Source: Gammaproteobacteria bacterium
Lineage (GTDB): Bacteria > Pseudomonadota > Gammaproteobacteria > Enterobacterales > Alteromonadaceae
NCBI GenBank assembly: GCA_018815765.1
Contig: JAHIWM010000219.1
Location: forward strand, 1 to 61,113
Reading direction: 5' to 3'
Length of the DNA stretch: 61,113 bases
The notes under the pieces were generated by a model. The model was given only the letters and a program-made list of their open reading frames with translations. It did not search any database and had not been told where the DNA came from. Below, piece after piece: positions 17,509-25,364 of this stretch. A program made the translations under genes and the position numbers. Position 1 is the stretch's first letter. Each line of letters begins with the position of its first letter.

Positions 17509-18357
17509 ATGAAGTATAAGTTACTGATTTTATTGTTATCTTGTGGCAGCTTGGTTGCGCAGGCGAAAACACAAATCAACAGCACTGATTTTGTGCCTGA
17601 TGGTGTTTTTCATGCAACGATCGAGGGTCCTGCTACAGATAAAGACGGCTATTTGTATGCGGTGAATTATGGGGTCGAAGGCACCATTGGCAAAATCAGC
17701 CCAAATGGCGAGGTGAGCTTAGCCCTGACTCTGCCCAAAGGCAGTATTGGTAACGGAATCCGTTTTGATCAAAAAGGCCTGATGTATATAGCCGATTATA
17801 CCGGTCATAATATCTGGCGTTATGATGGCAACCAGCTGCAACTGCATGCCCATCAGCCTTTGATGTCTCAGCCAAATGATTTAACCATAGCGGCCAATGG
17901 CGTTATTTTTGCCAGCGATCCGGATTGGAAAAACAATAAAGGCCAACTGTGGCGTATTGAAACAGATGGCAGCTCCAGTCTGGTTGAAAAAGACATGGGA
18001 ACGACCAACGGAGTGGAAATCAGCCCGGATCAGAGCCGGCTTTATGTGAACGAAAGCGCACAACGTAACGTCTGGGTGTACGACCTGGATAAAAAGCTTC
18101 AGGCCAGCAATAAAAGATTACTGATCCAATTCCCTGATTTTGGTTTAGATGGCATGCGCTCTGATGCCAATGGCAATTTATATATAGCCCGTTATGGCAA
18201 AGGTGTTGTTGCCAAGGTAAGTCCGGATGGCAAGTTGCTGAAAGAATACCAGCTAAAAGGCGAGTTTCCGACCAACGTCACCTTTTCACAAAAAGACCCG
18301 ACCTTACTTTATGTCACCATGCAAAAACGCGGTGCTATCGAGCTGATTAAGTTGTAG
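17509..18357 (+). CDS. Exported SMP-30/gluconolactonase-family protein
   Basis: A 282-residue six-bladed beta-propeller of the SMP-30/SGL family, with a Sec signal peptide (cleavage after AQA, about residue 19). Repeated blade signatures are NGIRFDQKGLMYIADY, PNDLTIAANGVIFASD, TNGVEISPDQSRLYVNES and LDGMRSDANGNLYIARYG; the Asn-Asp/Asn-Gly pairs supply the metal site. Family members are metal-dependent lactonases. It follows the FAD oxidase gene by 19 bp with its own AAGGATAAAGCT site, so the two are probably one transcript and may act in sequence in the periplasm (sugar to lactone to acid). That pairing is inference. Confidence 0.87.
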   Translation: MKYKLLILLLSCGSLVAQAKTQINSTDFVPDGVFHATIEGPATDKDGYLYAVNYGVEGTIGKISPNGEVSLALTLPKGSIGNGIRFDQKGLMYIADYTGHNIWRYDGNQLQLHAHQPLMSQPNDLTIAANGVIFASDPDWKNNKGQLWRIETDGSSSLVEKDMGTTNGVEISPDQSRLYVNESAQRNVWVYDLDKKLQASNKRLLIQFPDFGLDGMRSDANGNLYIARYGKGVVAKVSPDGKLLKEYQLKGEFPTNVTFSQKDPTLLYVTMQKRGAIELIKL

Positions 18358-18360
18358 CTA

Positions 18361-18541
18361 TACCCAAAGTAATTGGAATTGCAGGGAGGCGACAAGTGCA
18401 TGAGACCCCAGAAGCATAGTCGTCCTATGTGTGCAATTGGATTGAAGCGAGAACTCGCATGTCATGCCAAGCGGATACTTTAAAAATGACTGGGGCGAGA
18501 GCGCGCAGTCAACAAAGCTGCGGCTTCAAGTACGAAGGGTA
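18361..18541 (+). repeat. 123-bp structured repeat, copy B with 57-bp insertion
   Basis: Copy B of the family, in plus orientation. The edges TACCCAAAGTAATTGGAATT and AAGTACGAAGGGTA and the core GAGACCCCAG...GACTGGGGCGAG match copies A and C. A 57-bp segment (18431-18487) is inserted exactly at the tip between the pairing arms. It sits between the convergent lactonase and AraC genes; its right end supplies the last four codons (Thr-Leu-Arg-Thr) and TGA stop of the AraC gene. Confidence 0.85.
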
Positions 18542-19242
18542 GAACCGCGGTAGTGTTGTGGGCTTTGGCCAAAGTGTTGTGTAAAACGCGCACTAAAAGC
18601 TGAAGCCGACTGATAGCCGCATTCCAGTGCTATTTGTTGGACGGATAAGTTCGAGAACAGCAATAAAGTGCGACTGTGCTGCATTCGTAATGTCGTTAAA
18701 TACTGACCTGGGCTGCGGCCTAACTGCTGACGAAACAACTGTTTAAACTGACTCAGGCTCAGACTGGCTTTGCCGGCCAGCTTCACTAAATCTAATTCTT
18801 CTGCCAGATGGTCCTGCATATAAAGCAGGGCCTGACGTAGTCTTTTGTCTACAGCTGGTGCTGGTTGTTCAGCTTCCAGCAATTGTTGGAAAAACTGCTG
18901 AGCTGCTGGTAATAGCTGCTGATTTTGTTGCACTAACAGCTGCTCTAACACCAATAAGTAAGGCTGCATCCGATCAGACAGCTGAAACACCGGCTGGGCT
19001 AAATGCAGCAAATGTGCAGGTAAATGCGTTAAATCCACAACTAAAAACCGGCATTGTTCTGCGGCGGAAAAGCCATGTTCTGTACCTGCCGGTATCACCA
19101 GACATTCGGTAGTGCCCACCTGAAATTGCAGGTTATTGATCAGTAAATTTAACCTGCCAGCCAAAGGCAACACCAACTGATGATGATCATGGCTGTGGCT
19201 ATGTTGAATTGGGCTATAAGCGCGAATGGACAGGCTGAGCAT
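18526..19242 (-). CDS. AraC-family transcriptional regulator
   Basis: I use the ATG at 19242 (238 residues); the frame opens at 19305 inside the neighbouring gene. An N-terminal cupin-like sensing domain begins SHSHDHHQLVLPLAG, with His residues typical of AraC_binding, and the C-terminal ~100 residues hold two helix-turn-helices (LVKLAGKASLSLSQFKQLF and VQQIALECGYQSASAFSARF, then GQSPQHYR). Its start overlaps the 3' end of the PACE efflux gene by 29 bp, so both are probably one transcript and it may regulate that gene. Its last codons and stop lie in repeat copy B. Confidence 0.88.
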   Translation of the reverse strand: MLSLSIRAYSPIQHSHSHDHHQLVLPLAGRLNLLINNLQFQVGTTECLVIPAGTEHGFSAAEQCRFLVVDLTHLPAHLLHLAQPVFQLSDRMQPYLLVLEQLLVQQNQQLLPAAQQFFQQLLEAEQPAPAVDKRLRQALLYMQDHLAEELDLVKLAGKASLSLSQFKQLFRQQLGRSPGQYLTTLRMQHSRTLLLFSNLSVQQIALECGYQSASAFSARFTQHFGQSPQHYRGSTLRT

Positions 19243-19651
19243 GAGGTACCGGAAATAATCGATCGTAACCGTAGTTATACAGATAGGTGTACAACAAGAA
19301 TACAATAAACATCAAGGCTTCCCGCCATAATGCCTGAGCGAGATGAAAATCCAGCAGCCATAAGGTCAGCGGAATACTGATAGCTGCTCCAGCCAGTTCA
19401 TAACTGACGCAGTGCAAAAGCCGGATTTTTCTGGTTTTCACTAAAGAGCCAGTAGAGCGCCATAAAAAATAATCAAAGACTTTGGTGTGAGTTAAGGTCA
19501 GCAAAAATACGGTAAATGAGCTGAACAACGAAAAAGCCGAAGCGCTGCCAAGAGCTGTATCCGCCACAGCCAGAGTGCATAAAGTTCTCAGAACAATAGC
19601 ACCACATTCGTAAGCAAAAGCGTGACGAAACCAATCCAGCTTGCTTCGCAT
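19214..19651 (-). CDS. PACE-family efflux transporter (AceI-like)
   Basis: The 145-residue protein has four transmembrane helices arranged as two bacterial-transmembrane-pair (BTP) repeats, with RHAFAYECGAI at the start of the first (Glu15 in helix 1 is the conserved coupling residue in AceI-like proteins) and RLLHCVSYELAGAAISIPL in the second. The length matches AceI (144). PACE proteins export biocides such as chlorhexidine and, naturally, short-chain diamines in exchange for protons. The downstream overlapping AraC gene is unusual; known aceI genes are usually next to a LysR regulator. Confidence 0.88.
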   Translation of the reverse strand: MRSKLDWFRHAFAYECGAIVLRTLCTLAVADTALGSASAFSLFSSFTVFLLTLTHTKVFDYFLWRSTGSLVKTRKIRLLHCVSYELAGAAISIPLTLWLLDFHLAQALWREALMFIVFLLYTYLYNYGYDRLFPVPHAQPVHSRL

Positions 19652-19739
19652 CAGAATGACTCAGTTAATAAAACATAGGCAGCAGTGTAGAAGATAAAGC
19701 TAAAGCAGATGTTGGTCAAAAGCCGCAAATATAACGCAA

Positions 19740-19761
19740 AAAGCTGCTTTTCAGCAGCTTT
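19740..19761 (-). terminator. Rho-independent terminator
   Basis: AAAGCTGC and GCAGCTTT form an 8-bp stem with a 6-nt loop, followed on the minus strand by a T-run (GCAGCTTTTTGCG). It is 18 bp past the stop of the gene at 19780-20052. Confidence 0.75.
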
Positions 19762-19779
19762 AGTCGGAGCAGGGGTTGG

Positions 19780-20052
19780 TTAATGCACCTGATAATGACG
19801 ACAGAAAAAGTCGATCACTTTGTCCGGATCCGGGCGGGTTTGCATATTGTGTCTTAATGCCAGACCTGTAGCTAAAGCGCGCAAGGTCACATCCAAAGGT
19901 GCGCCTGCAGGCTTTTCAATTTTGTAGTTCTGGAACAAAAAGTTAATAGCTGCTCCGGCATAAGAGTTTACAGAATGCGAAGGCAGCAAACGCAGTTCCT
20001 GGAGACGCACTCCAAGTTCACGCATTCTTTGTAAGCGGCTGGCTTCGTTCAT
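19780..20052 (-). CDS. Hypothetical protein, 90 residues
   Basis: A basic, mostly helical soluble protein (starts MNEASRLQRMRELGVRLQEL) with an Ala/Leu-rich middle (LRALATGLALRHN) and a C-terminal DPDKVIDFFCRHYQVH. The ribosome binding site is good (AAGGGAGATACAA) and a clear terminator follows. It is therefore probably a real monocistronic gene. I recognise no family. Confidence 0.6.
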   Translation of the reverse strand: MNEASRLQRMRELGVRLQELRLLPSHSVNSYAGAAINFLFQNYKIEKPAGAPLDVTLRALATGLALRHNMQTRPDPDKVIDFFCRHYQVH

Positions 20053-20330
20053 TTGTATCTCCCTTCAAAGGCAGTTAAAGCTGATGCTTATGTATCTGCT
20101 GTGATCGGGAAAGCTTTAGTGAATTCGGTCTTGTGGGTTTTATTTTACTGTGATTTTTTGTTAACTAATTGATTGTACATGTATTTGTCCAGATGTTATT
20201 CGGCAGGATAACAGCAGCTAAACACTATTGGTGCCAGACTCGTTTAATCTGTGTAGCGGAAAGCTTATAGTGCAGCTCAGAGTTACAAAAATTTCTCACT
20301 ACTCGTTTACACAGCAAATTTGGACAGCAG

Positions 20331-21914
20331 ATGCGGCAAGTGGAATTACTGGATTTAGTTGTAGAGCCCGACGAATACAAAGTGTACCGCGTGCAGGGTT
20401 CAGACAGGCAAGAGATTGAACTGCCCAAGCTCTCTTTTGAACTGCTGATGTATTTGATTGAGCATGCCGAAAAAGTCTGCACTGTCGAGCAAATAACAGC
20501 AGCTGTCTGGAAAAATACTATTGTAAGCAGCGAGACTATTACCCAACGTATTACCTTATTGAGAAAGGCGTTGGACGATGATCCGAAACAGCCGAAATAT
20601 ATTGAGTCGGTGCGTGGCAGGGGTTATCGCTTACTGGTAAAACCCATAGAGCCGTCAGCCGTGACGCCAAAAAGGTTTTCGTTCAGAGTGCCAGTTATAG
20701 TTGCGCTAGTGAGCATTACTGCAGTGCTTTATTGGATGTTGGGTAAAGAAACACCAGTTTCAGATACCGCCACTACCAATACTGAAGTTCAGACCAGCAA
20801 TCCGGTTGAGTTACTGATCGAGCGTGGAAATTATTACTTCAGCACAGGGCAGGGCGACAATACCAACAGCTCCATAGAGTTATTCAGCGAAGCACTCAAA
20901 CTTGAGCCAAACAATCAGGCTGCACTTATTGGCTTAAGTTTAGCGCTGAGTAAATCGGTGTGCAGATACAATCAGCCTGCTGAACTTGCTATGGAGGCCA
21001 AACAATATGCTCTACAAGCACTCGGACTCAATGGCAGTGACAGTGATAAAAGTAAAGCTCAGGCTGCTGTTGCCTATGCCTGGGATTGTCTTGGCAGTCT
21101 CGATCAGGCGTTAGCAGCCTATATGGTATCCACTGAACTTGATGCAAAAAATTATGCCAGCTTGGGATCGGCAGCGCATTTATTAGAAACCAAAGGCGAG
21201 CTTATTCAAGCTTATGATTTAACGGTAAAAGCTAAGCAGCTGCAGCCGAATAATCATATGGCCGATCTGCAAATCAGCCGGATTTTTGAACTGCTGAACT
21301 TCAGCTCCAAAGCACAACTTAACTATCAGGAGTTATTTGTGCTTTATCCGGACAACGTCTTTATCAACGAAGCTTATCCGCGTTTTTTGTATTTCCAGGG
21401 CCGTTTGACAGAAGCGAAAAGTGAGTTGGAAAAAGTACTGAAACGGGACATTAAGCGCCACGAGGTGTTTGTTTATTATGCTGAGTTGGTCTGGCTGTTA
21501 GAAGGAAAAGAAAAGGCTTTGCCGTGGTTTAAAGCCGCAGCAGAAGTGAGCACTGGTACCTCTTATCCAAATAGCCTGGTGCAGATTTTAAATAACCAAC
21601 TGACAGTGCAAGAGGCTAGCAAAAGGTTAGGCGACATTGAAGAGACGGTAGAGCGTGGTGACAGTTGGCCCATTAACTATATTGAGGCGTCTTTGATTGC
21701 TTTATGGGCTGTCAAAGACCAGAACGCTGCGCTGGGTTATTTGCAAAAAGCTGTGCAGTTGGGTTACCTGAATAGTGAATATTTAGCTCTGTCGCCCTTG
21801 TTTACTGCACTGAAAGAGCGGACAGAGTTTTATCAACTGATTGACGATATAAATCAACGCAGAGAAAAGATGCATCAAAAGTTTCTGGCGGCTTATCCGC
21901 CGCCAGAAGTCTGA
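20331..21914 (+). CDS. CadC-like winged-helix membrane regulator with TPR domain
   Basis: The 527-residue protein starts with an OmpR/CadC-type winged helix (about residues 12-105; RITLLRKALDDDPKQPKYIESVRGRGYRL), a single transmembrane helix (about 118-136) and a periplasmic region of TPR-like repeats (about 155-520). This is the ToxR/CadC architecture, where one membrane protein senses a periplasmic state and binds DNA directly. It converges on the downstream serine hydrolase gene, with a 22-bp overlap of coding ends. The target genes cannot be read from the sequence. Confidence 0.88.
   Translation: MRQVELLDLVVEPDEYKVYRVQGSDRQEIELPKLSFELLMYLIEHAEKVCTVEQITAAVWKNTIVSSETITQRITLLRKALDDDPKQPKYIESVRGRGYRLLVKPIEPSAVTPKRFSFRVPVIVALVSITAVLYWMLGKETPVSDTATTNTEVQTSNPVELLIERGNYYFSTGQGDNTNSSIELFSEALKLEPNNQAALIGLSLALSKSVCRYNQPAELAMEAKQYALQALGLNGSDSDKSKAQAAVAYAWDCLGSLDQALAAYMVSTELDAKNYASLGSAAHLLETKGELIQAYDLTVKAKQLQPNNHMADLQISRIFELLNFSSKAQLNYQELFVLYPDNVFINEAYPRFLYFQGRLTEAKSELEKVLKRDIKRHEVFVYYAELVWLLEGKEKALPWFKAAAEVSTGTSYPNSLVQILNNQLTVQEASKRLGDIEETVERGDSWPINYIEASLIALWAVKDQNAALGYLQKAVQLGYLNSEYLALSPLFTALKERTEFYQLIDDINQRREKMHQKFLAAYPPPEV
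21884..21907. terminator. Hairpin shared by two convergent coding ends
   Basis: TCTGGCGGC and GCCGCCAGA form a perfect 9-bp stem around TTATCC. The stem encodes the last residues of both convergent proteins; the minus-strand stop is in the loop. T-runs are weak on both sides, so termination strength is uncertain. Confidence 0.55.
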
Positions 21915-23584
21915 GTCAGAACAGCTGGCAAAATATAGTCACTGATCATCTGGGCTACTTGTGGGTGGCCATAGGCTTTGTTATAGGCTGTGGCAGTGAT
22001 CACGATAACCAGCGGAATATCTTTGAAAATAAAGATCTTATTGCCGCCATTGCCGCTGGCATAAGCCACTTCATACGACTGCTGACCTGATTGAATGGTA
22101 TCGTTCCAGAATAAATAACCATAATGACCACCGTCCTTTTGCTCTGTCCGGGCCACCTGTTTCGCTAAACTCGCTTTTACCCAGTCAGCAGGAATAATTT
22201 GTTGTGTGCCCCAGCTGCCGCCATTTTTATAAAGCTGGCCGTATTTGGCAAAATCCAATGCCCTTAAGCGAATGCCTCCGGCCGTATTGGCCACTTTTTG
22301 TGGAGTGTATTGCCATTGGTATTCAGTGATGCCCAGCGGCGCAAACAGCTTTTTACCGGCATAAGCTTCAAGGCCTTGTGGCACTGTTTTTTGCAATACG
22401 TCACCTAAAACCACTACACCAGCAGTAAAGTAGCTCCATTCTTTTGCCGGGGTTGTTGGATTTTGCATAGGTAAATCCAAAGTGAATTTAACCCAGTCTG
22501 AGGTTGGATACATATTTTCTTCATTGCCTGCCGAGGCTGAATCCGAATCATCTCCGGCAAAACCCGAAGTCATGGTCATCAGGTCTTTCAGGCTGACATT
22601 GGCTTTTTGCGCTGAGTAGTTTTGGTAGTTTTTCAATGGGTAAAACTCACTCAGTGTTTGCTTTTCGCTTTGAATAAAGCCTTCATGGATAGCAATGCCC
22701 AACATAGTGGAAGCAAAGCTTTTGCCCACAGAGCGCGGATCATGCAGGGATGCACGTTCACTGCCATTGAAGTATTCTTCCAGTAACAAAGCACCCTCTT
22801 TAATCACAACCACACTGCTAATATCTTTGAAGTCTTTTTCGGCAATTTTTTTGTTCATCGCCCGGATTAAGTCTTTGTTGTAGCTGTCTTTAGAAATAAC
22901 CCAATCATGGCTGGCCTGAATGGGTTGAATTGCGATTTGCTGCTCTGTAGCCTTGGGTCTTACCACCTGTACTGAAATTTCACCTGCAGCAATAATTTTT
23001 CCAATTTTTATATCAGCTGTTTTGACGTAGGGTCTGATTTCTATTTTCAGTATATGAACGCCTTCCGTCATGGCTTGTTCTCCACCGAAATGCATAAAGC
23101 GCATCCATAAAAAGCGTCCCCAGGAGTCTTCGTTGGCTTCACTAAACAACGGTTTCGTCAGCACCTTGTGGCTGGACTTTTCTGCGGATAAGCCAGCCGC
23201 CAGGTTTAAGTTTTCGGTGTAAACCAGTGAGCCATCAACAGAAAAGGTAAATTGGTAATTGCCGATTTTGTTTGCTTCTTCAGCCGATAATTCTGGTGCT
23301 AACTCTTGCAAATAGGCCGTAAGCGGCTGGTCGAGTACGGCATTAAAATACAAATTCTTTGAGCTATTCAGCTCAAACCCCTGAATCAACTCTGCAGCTT
23401 GATAGACATTTATGGCTTTTGGGGTGTTGGAAAATATAATTTTCCCTGAAAGCTTTTGTTGAACATCAGTGTGAATTGGCTCTGACTTTGTGGCCAATGC
23501 ATCTGCTGTCAGGTTATGAGTTACAGCACAAAGCAGGCCCAAAGAAACCAGAATTTTTATAGCGACGAACGGTGTTCTCTTCAT
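21893..23584 (-). CDS. Exported serine hydrolase with extra N-terminal domain
   Basis: The 563-residue protein has a Sec signal peptide (about 1-30), an N-terminal region of about 200 residues with beta-sandwich character and no recognised family, then a class C beta-lactamase/esterase-type domain from about 225. The catalytic SxxK is SVGK (Ser285, Lys288), the second motif reads SYFT near residue 380, and SGNGGNKIFIF occurs near the C-terminus. The closest known types are 6-aminohexanoate-dimer hydrolase-like esterases. It is a different subfamily from the hydrolase at 7488. The substrate is unknown. Confidence 0.85.
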   Translation of the reverse strand: MKRTPFVAIKILVSLGLLCAVTHNLTADALATKSEPIHTDVQQKLSGKIIFSNTPKAINVYQAAELIQGFELNSSKNLYFNAVLDQPLTAYLQELAPELSAEEANKIGNYQFTFSVDGSLVYTENLNLAAGLSAEKSSHKVLTKPLFSEANEDSWGRFLWMRFMHFGGEQAMTEGVHILKIEIRPYVKTADIKIGKIIAAGEISVQVVRPKATEQQIAIQPIQASHDWVISKDSYNKDLIRAMNKKIAEKDFKDISSVVVIKEGALLLEEYFNGSERASLHDPRSVGKSFASTMLGIAIHEGFIQSEKQTLSEFYPLKNYQNYSAQKANVSLKDLMTMTSGFAGDDSDSASAGNEENMYPTSDWVKFTLDLPMQNPTTPAKEWSYFTAGVVVLGDVLQKTVPQGLEAYAGKKLFAPLGITEYQWQYTPQKVANTAGGIRLRALDFAKYGQLYKNGGSWGTQQIIPADWVKASLAKQVARTEQKDGGHYGYLFWNDTIQSGQQSYEVAYASGNGGNKIFIFKDIPLVIVITATAYNKAYGHPQVAQMISDYILPAVLTQTSGGG

Positions 23585-24076
23585 CTTTTTTACCCATCAA
23601 GTAACGGTGGCCAGCAACATAACAGGCAATGCTTTATTGGCTTAAAAAGAAAGCATAAAGATTTGCTGAAGATTTGCTGAAGGTCTATTTTAGTCTTTAT
23701 ATTCAGTTGTTTATAGGTATTCTATTGAGGGGCGGCCTTGGAGATACGTGTAATTTGTCGATTGGAAAACGCCGCCATAAACCAGCATTGCTGACAGGTG
23801 GATGAAGGTCTTGGAGGTACTTAAGCTGCTGAGTGAGGAAAACGCCGCCATAAACCAGCATTGCTGACAGGTGGATGAAGGTCTTGGAGGTACTTAAGCT
23901 GTTGAGTGAGGAAAACGCCGCCATAAACCAGGAAACCAGGCAGAGGGGAGGTCTTGGAGGTACCTATACTCTGTGGCGGCTTTCAAAAAACCCATTTCGC
24001 GGGAATGACTACGAAACGGGGAAAACCAGGAAAAAACATACTTTATCGGGTTGCGTAACTGCCCGACAAAGGTCTA
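23585..24076. other. Gene-free region holding a tandem repeat
   Basis: The 492-bp gap lies between the promoter side of the serine hydrolase and the 3' end of the CBS gene. Most of it is the tandem array at 23729-23983. The stretch 23985-24076 has no recognisable gene. The open frames crossing it are repetitive and have no ribosome binding site. Confidence 0.6.
23729..23983. repeat. 73-bp tandem repeat array (about 2.5 units plus degenerate ends)
   Basis: Units begin at 23765, 23838 and 23911 with GAAAACGCCGCCATAAACCA, a period of exactly 73 bp. The first two units are nearly identical (CTGCTGAGTGAG versus CTGTTGAGTGAG); the third diverges after 21 bp but recovers GGTCTTGGAGGTAC. The array starts with GGGCGGCCTTGGAG and ends with GTGGCGGCTTTC; the latter can pair with the GAAAACGCCGCCA of the last unit. 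There is no transposase or coding content. Confidence 0.85.
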
Positions 24077-24637
24077 TCACGCATACATACGGTCAAAAAT
24101 GTTTAAAAAAGTCGGTGCCTTTTCAATATGAACCGGTATATGCAAACGGCTGGCGATATCGCTTGCGGATATCACGCCCCGAATGTGGTGAGAGTCGGTA
24201 TCTATCACTAAACAGTACTGCTCACCATTGTGTTGCAGCGTGTTCAGCACATCACCTATAGTGCAGTGTTTAATTTGTTCATAAGCCAGAGCTTTGATTT
24301 CGGCACGTGGGCGCATTAAATCGGCCACTGTTAAGTCTGTACGATTCACGCCTTTGCCTAAACGTTGCAGTACATTCTGGATAGACAACTGTTCGTAGCT
24401 GATTAAACCAATCAATTCCTGATCGGCGTCTATTACCAGTTTTAGTTTGGTATGTTCATGATTCATCATATCCTCTGCTTCGACGGCACAGGTACTGGCA
24501 TCAATCATCATTGGGCTGTTGGTTTTGAAATCAGATACAAAATCCAGCGCCGCTGAGTTTACATTTGCCTCGGCAAATTCGGCTGGCTGAACTAAATGGT
24601 CTATTACATCAACGTTGAATAAATTTAACTTTTTCAT
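24077..24637 (-). CDS. CBS-domain pair protein
   Basis: A 186-residue soluble protein with two CBS motifs: the first about residues 48-95 (MMIDASTCAVEAEDMMNHEHTK...LIGLIS) and the second about 105-170 (DLMRPRAEIKAL...GVISASDIASRL). Stand-alone CBS pairs bind adenosine nucleotides and tune partner enzymes or transporters. Its partner is not evident from the neighbourhood. It is transcribed alone, with ribosome binding site GAGGTTTCT. Confidence 0.88.
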   Translation of the reverse strand: MKKLNLFNVDVIDHLVQPAEFAEANVNSAALDFVSDFKTNSPMMIDASTCAVEAEDMMNHEHTKLKLVIDADQELIGLISYEQLSIQNVLQRLGKGVNRTDLTVADLMRPRAEIKALAYEQIKHCTIGDVLNTLQHNGEQYCLVIDTDSHHIRGVISASDIASRLHIPVHIEKAPTFLNIFDRMYA

Positions 24638-24742
24638 AGAAACCTCTCGTCAGTCCGCTCAGAGGCAGCGAAACTGAAATCAATACAATGGATGTCGTCA
24701 GATAGTGACTAAAAAGCCGGAAACTCTGACAATTTCAATGAT

Positions 24743-25069
24743 TTAAGAGAGGTGTACTGGTGGTGCGCGCGCTGCATAACAGCTTTGTTGCACTGTGCTG
24801 AATTGGCTTTGTGCCTGCTGATAGGCGCTGTTCTGTGCTACCGGGAATTCAAAACTCTTCCAGCAAACAGGGCTTTTATCATCATCACCTGAAGTTTCTG
24901 TCGAATCGACAGTGGAGTGTGTAGCTGAAGCGACCAAGGCAACAGTGAAGTTTTTATTCGCTTGTTGTAAATCTACCCAACTGCTGGATGCAGAATTGCC
25001 TGCCGTAGGAAACAGCAAACTCAGGTAAAACAACACTGCGATAAAACTTAAATACTTCATCTTTCGCAC
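24743..25069 (-). CDS. Small secreted protein, unknown
   Basis: A 105-108 residue protein with a Sec signal peptide (KYLSFIAVLFYLSLLFPTAGNSA) and a Ser/Thr/Gln-rich mature part with two Cys, ending YAARAPPVHLS. The RAPP-type tail recalls short exported DUF2946-like proteins, but I cannot confirm that. The start could be GTG at 25069 or ATG at 25060; neither has a strong ribosome binding site. Confidence 0.5.
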   Translation of the reverse strand: MRKMKYLSFIAVLFYLSLLFPTAGNSASSSWVDLQQANKNFTVALVASATHSTVDSTETSGDDDKSPVCWKSFEFPVAQNSAYQQAQSQFSTVQQSCYAARAPPVHLS

Positions 25070-25244
25070 CAGGTAAGGACCAAAACAGCTCGGTCTTTGC
25101 CTGACTATAGCAGTAGTGTTTTTTAAAATGCAAATAAAAAAATGAAAAAAATGAAAATGGCAGGCCAGTTGATCAACACTTTATTTGTGTCAGATCAATA
25201 AAAACCTGCTAGTTTTGTTACAGAAATGCTTGATTTTTAAACGC

Positions 25245-25364
25245 TTACAAAAACTTCATACCTTGTTTTAGTAACCAGGCAACTAACGTCAAGGTTAAAA
25301 AACCAGACAGGTATAAAACGACAAACCACTGGGTTTGAGACAACTCCTTGCCAAAACATTTCAT
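25245..25364 (-). CDS. Single-helix oxidase accessory microprotein (DUF2474/CydX-like)
   Basis: A 39-residue frame, MKCFGKELSQTQWFVVLYLS..., whose ATG shares one base with the cioB stop (TGATG). After a short polar N-terminus there is one transmembrane helix (about residues 12-32, ending TLVAWLLKQ) and a short basic tail. Size, position as last gene of a bd-oxidase operon and the helix pattern match the DUF2474/CydX class of accessory subunits that stabilise the haem sites. The longer frame at 25237-25431 is a shadow in another phase. Confidence 0.8.
   Translation of the reverse strand: MKCFGKELSQTQWFVVLYLSGFLTLTLVAWLLKQGMKFL

Noticed and set aside
23729-23983. CRISPR-like array
   Set aside because: The whole 73-bp unit repeats, without short repeats separated by unique spacers, and no cas genes are present.
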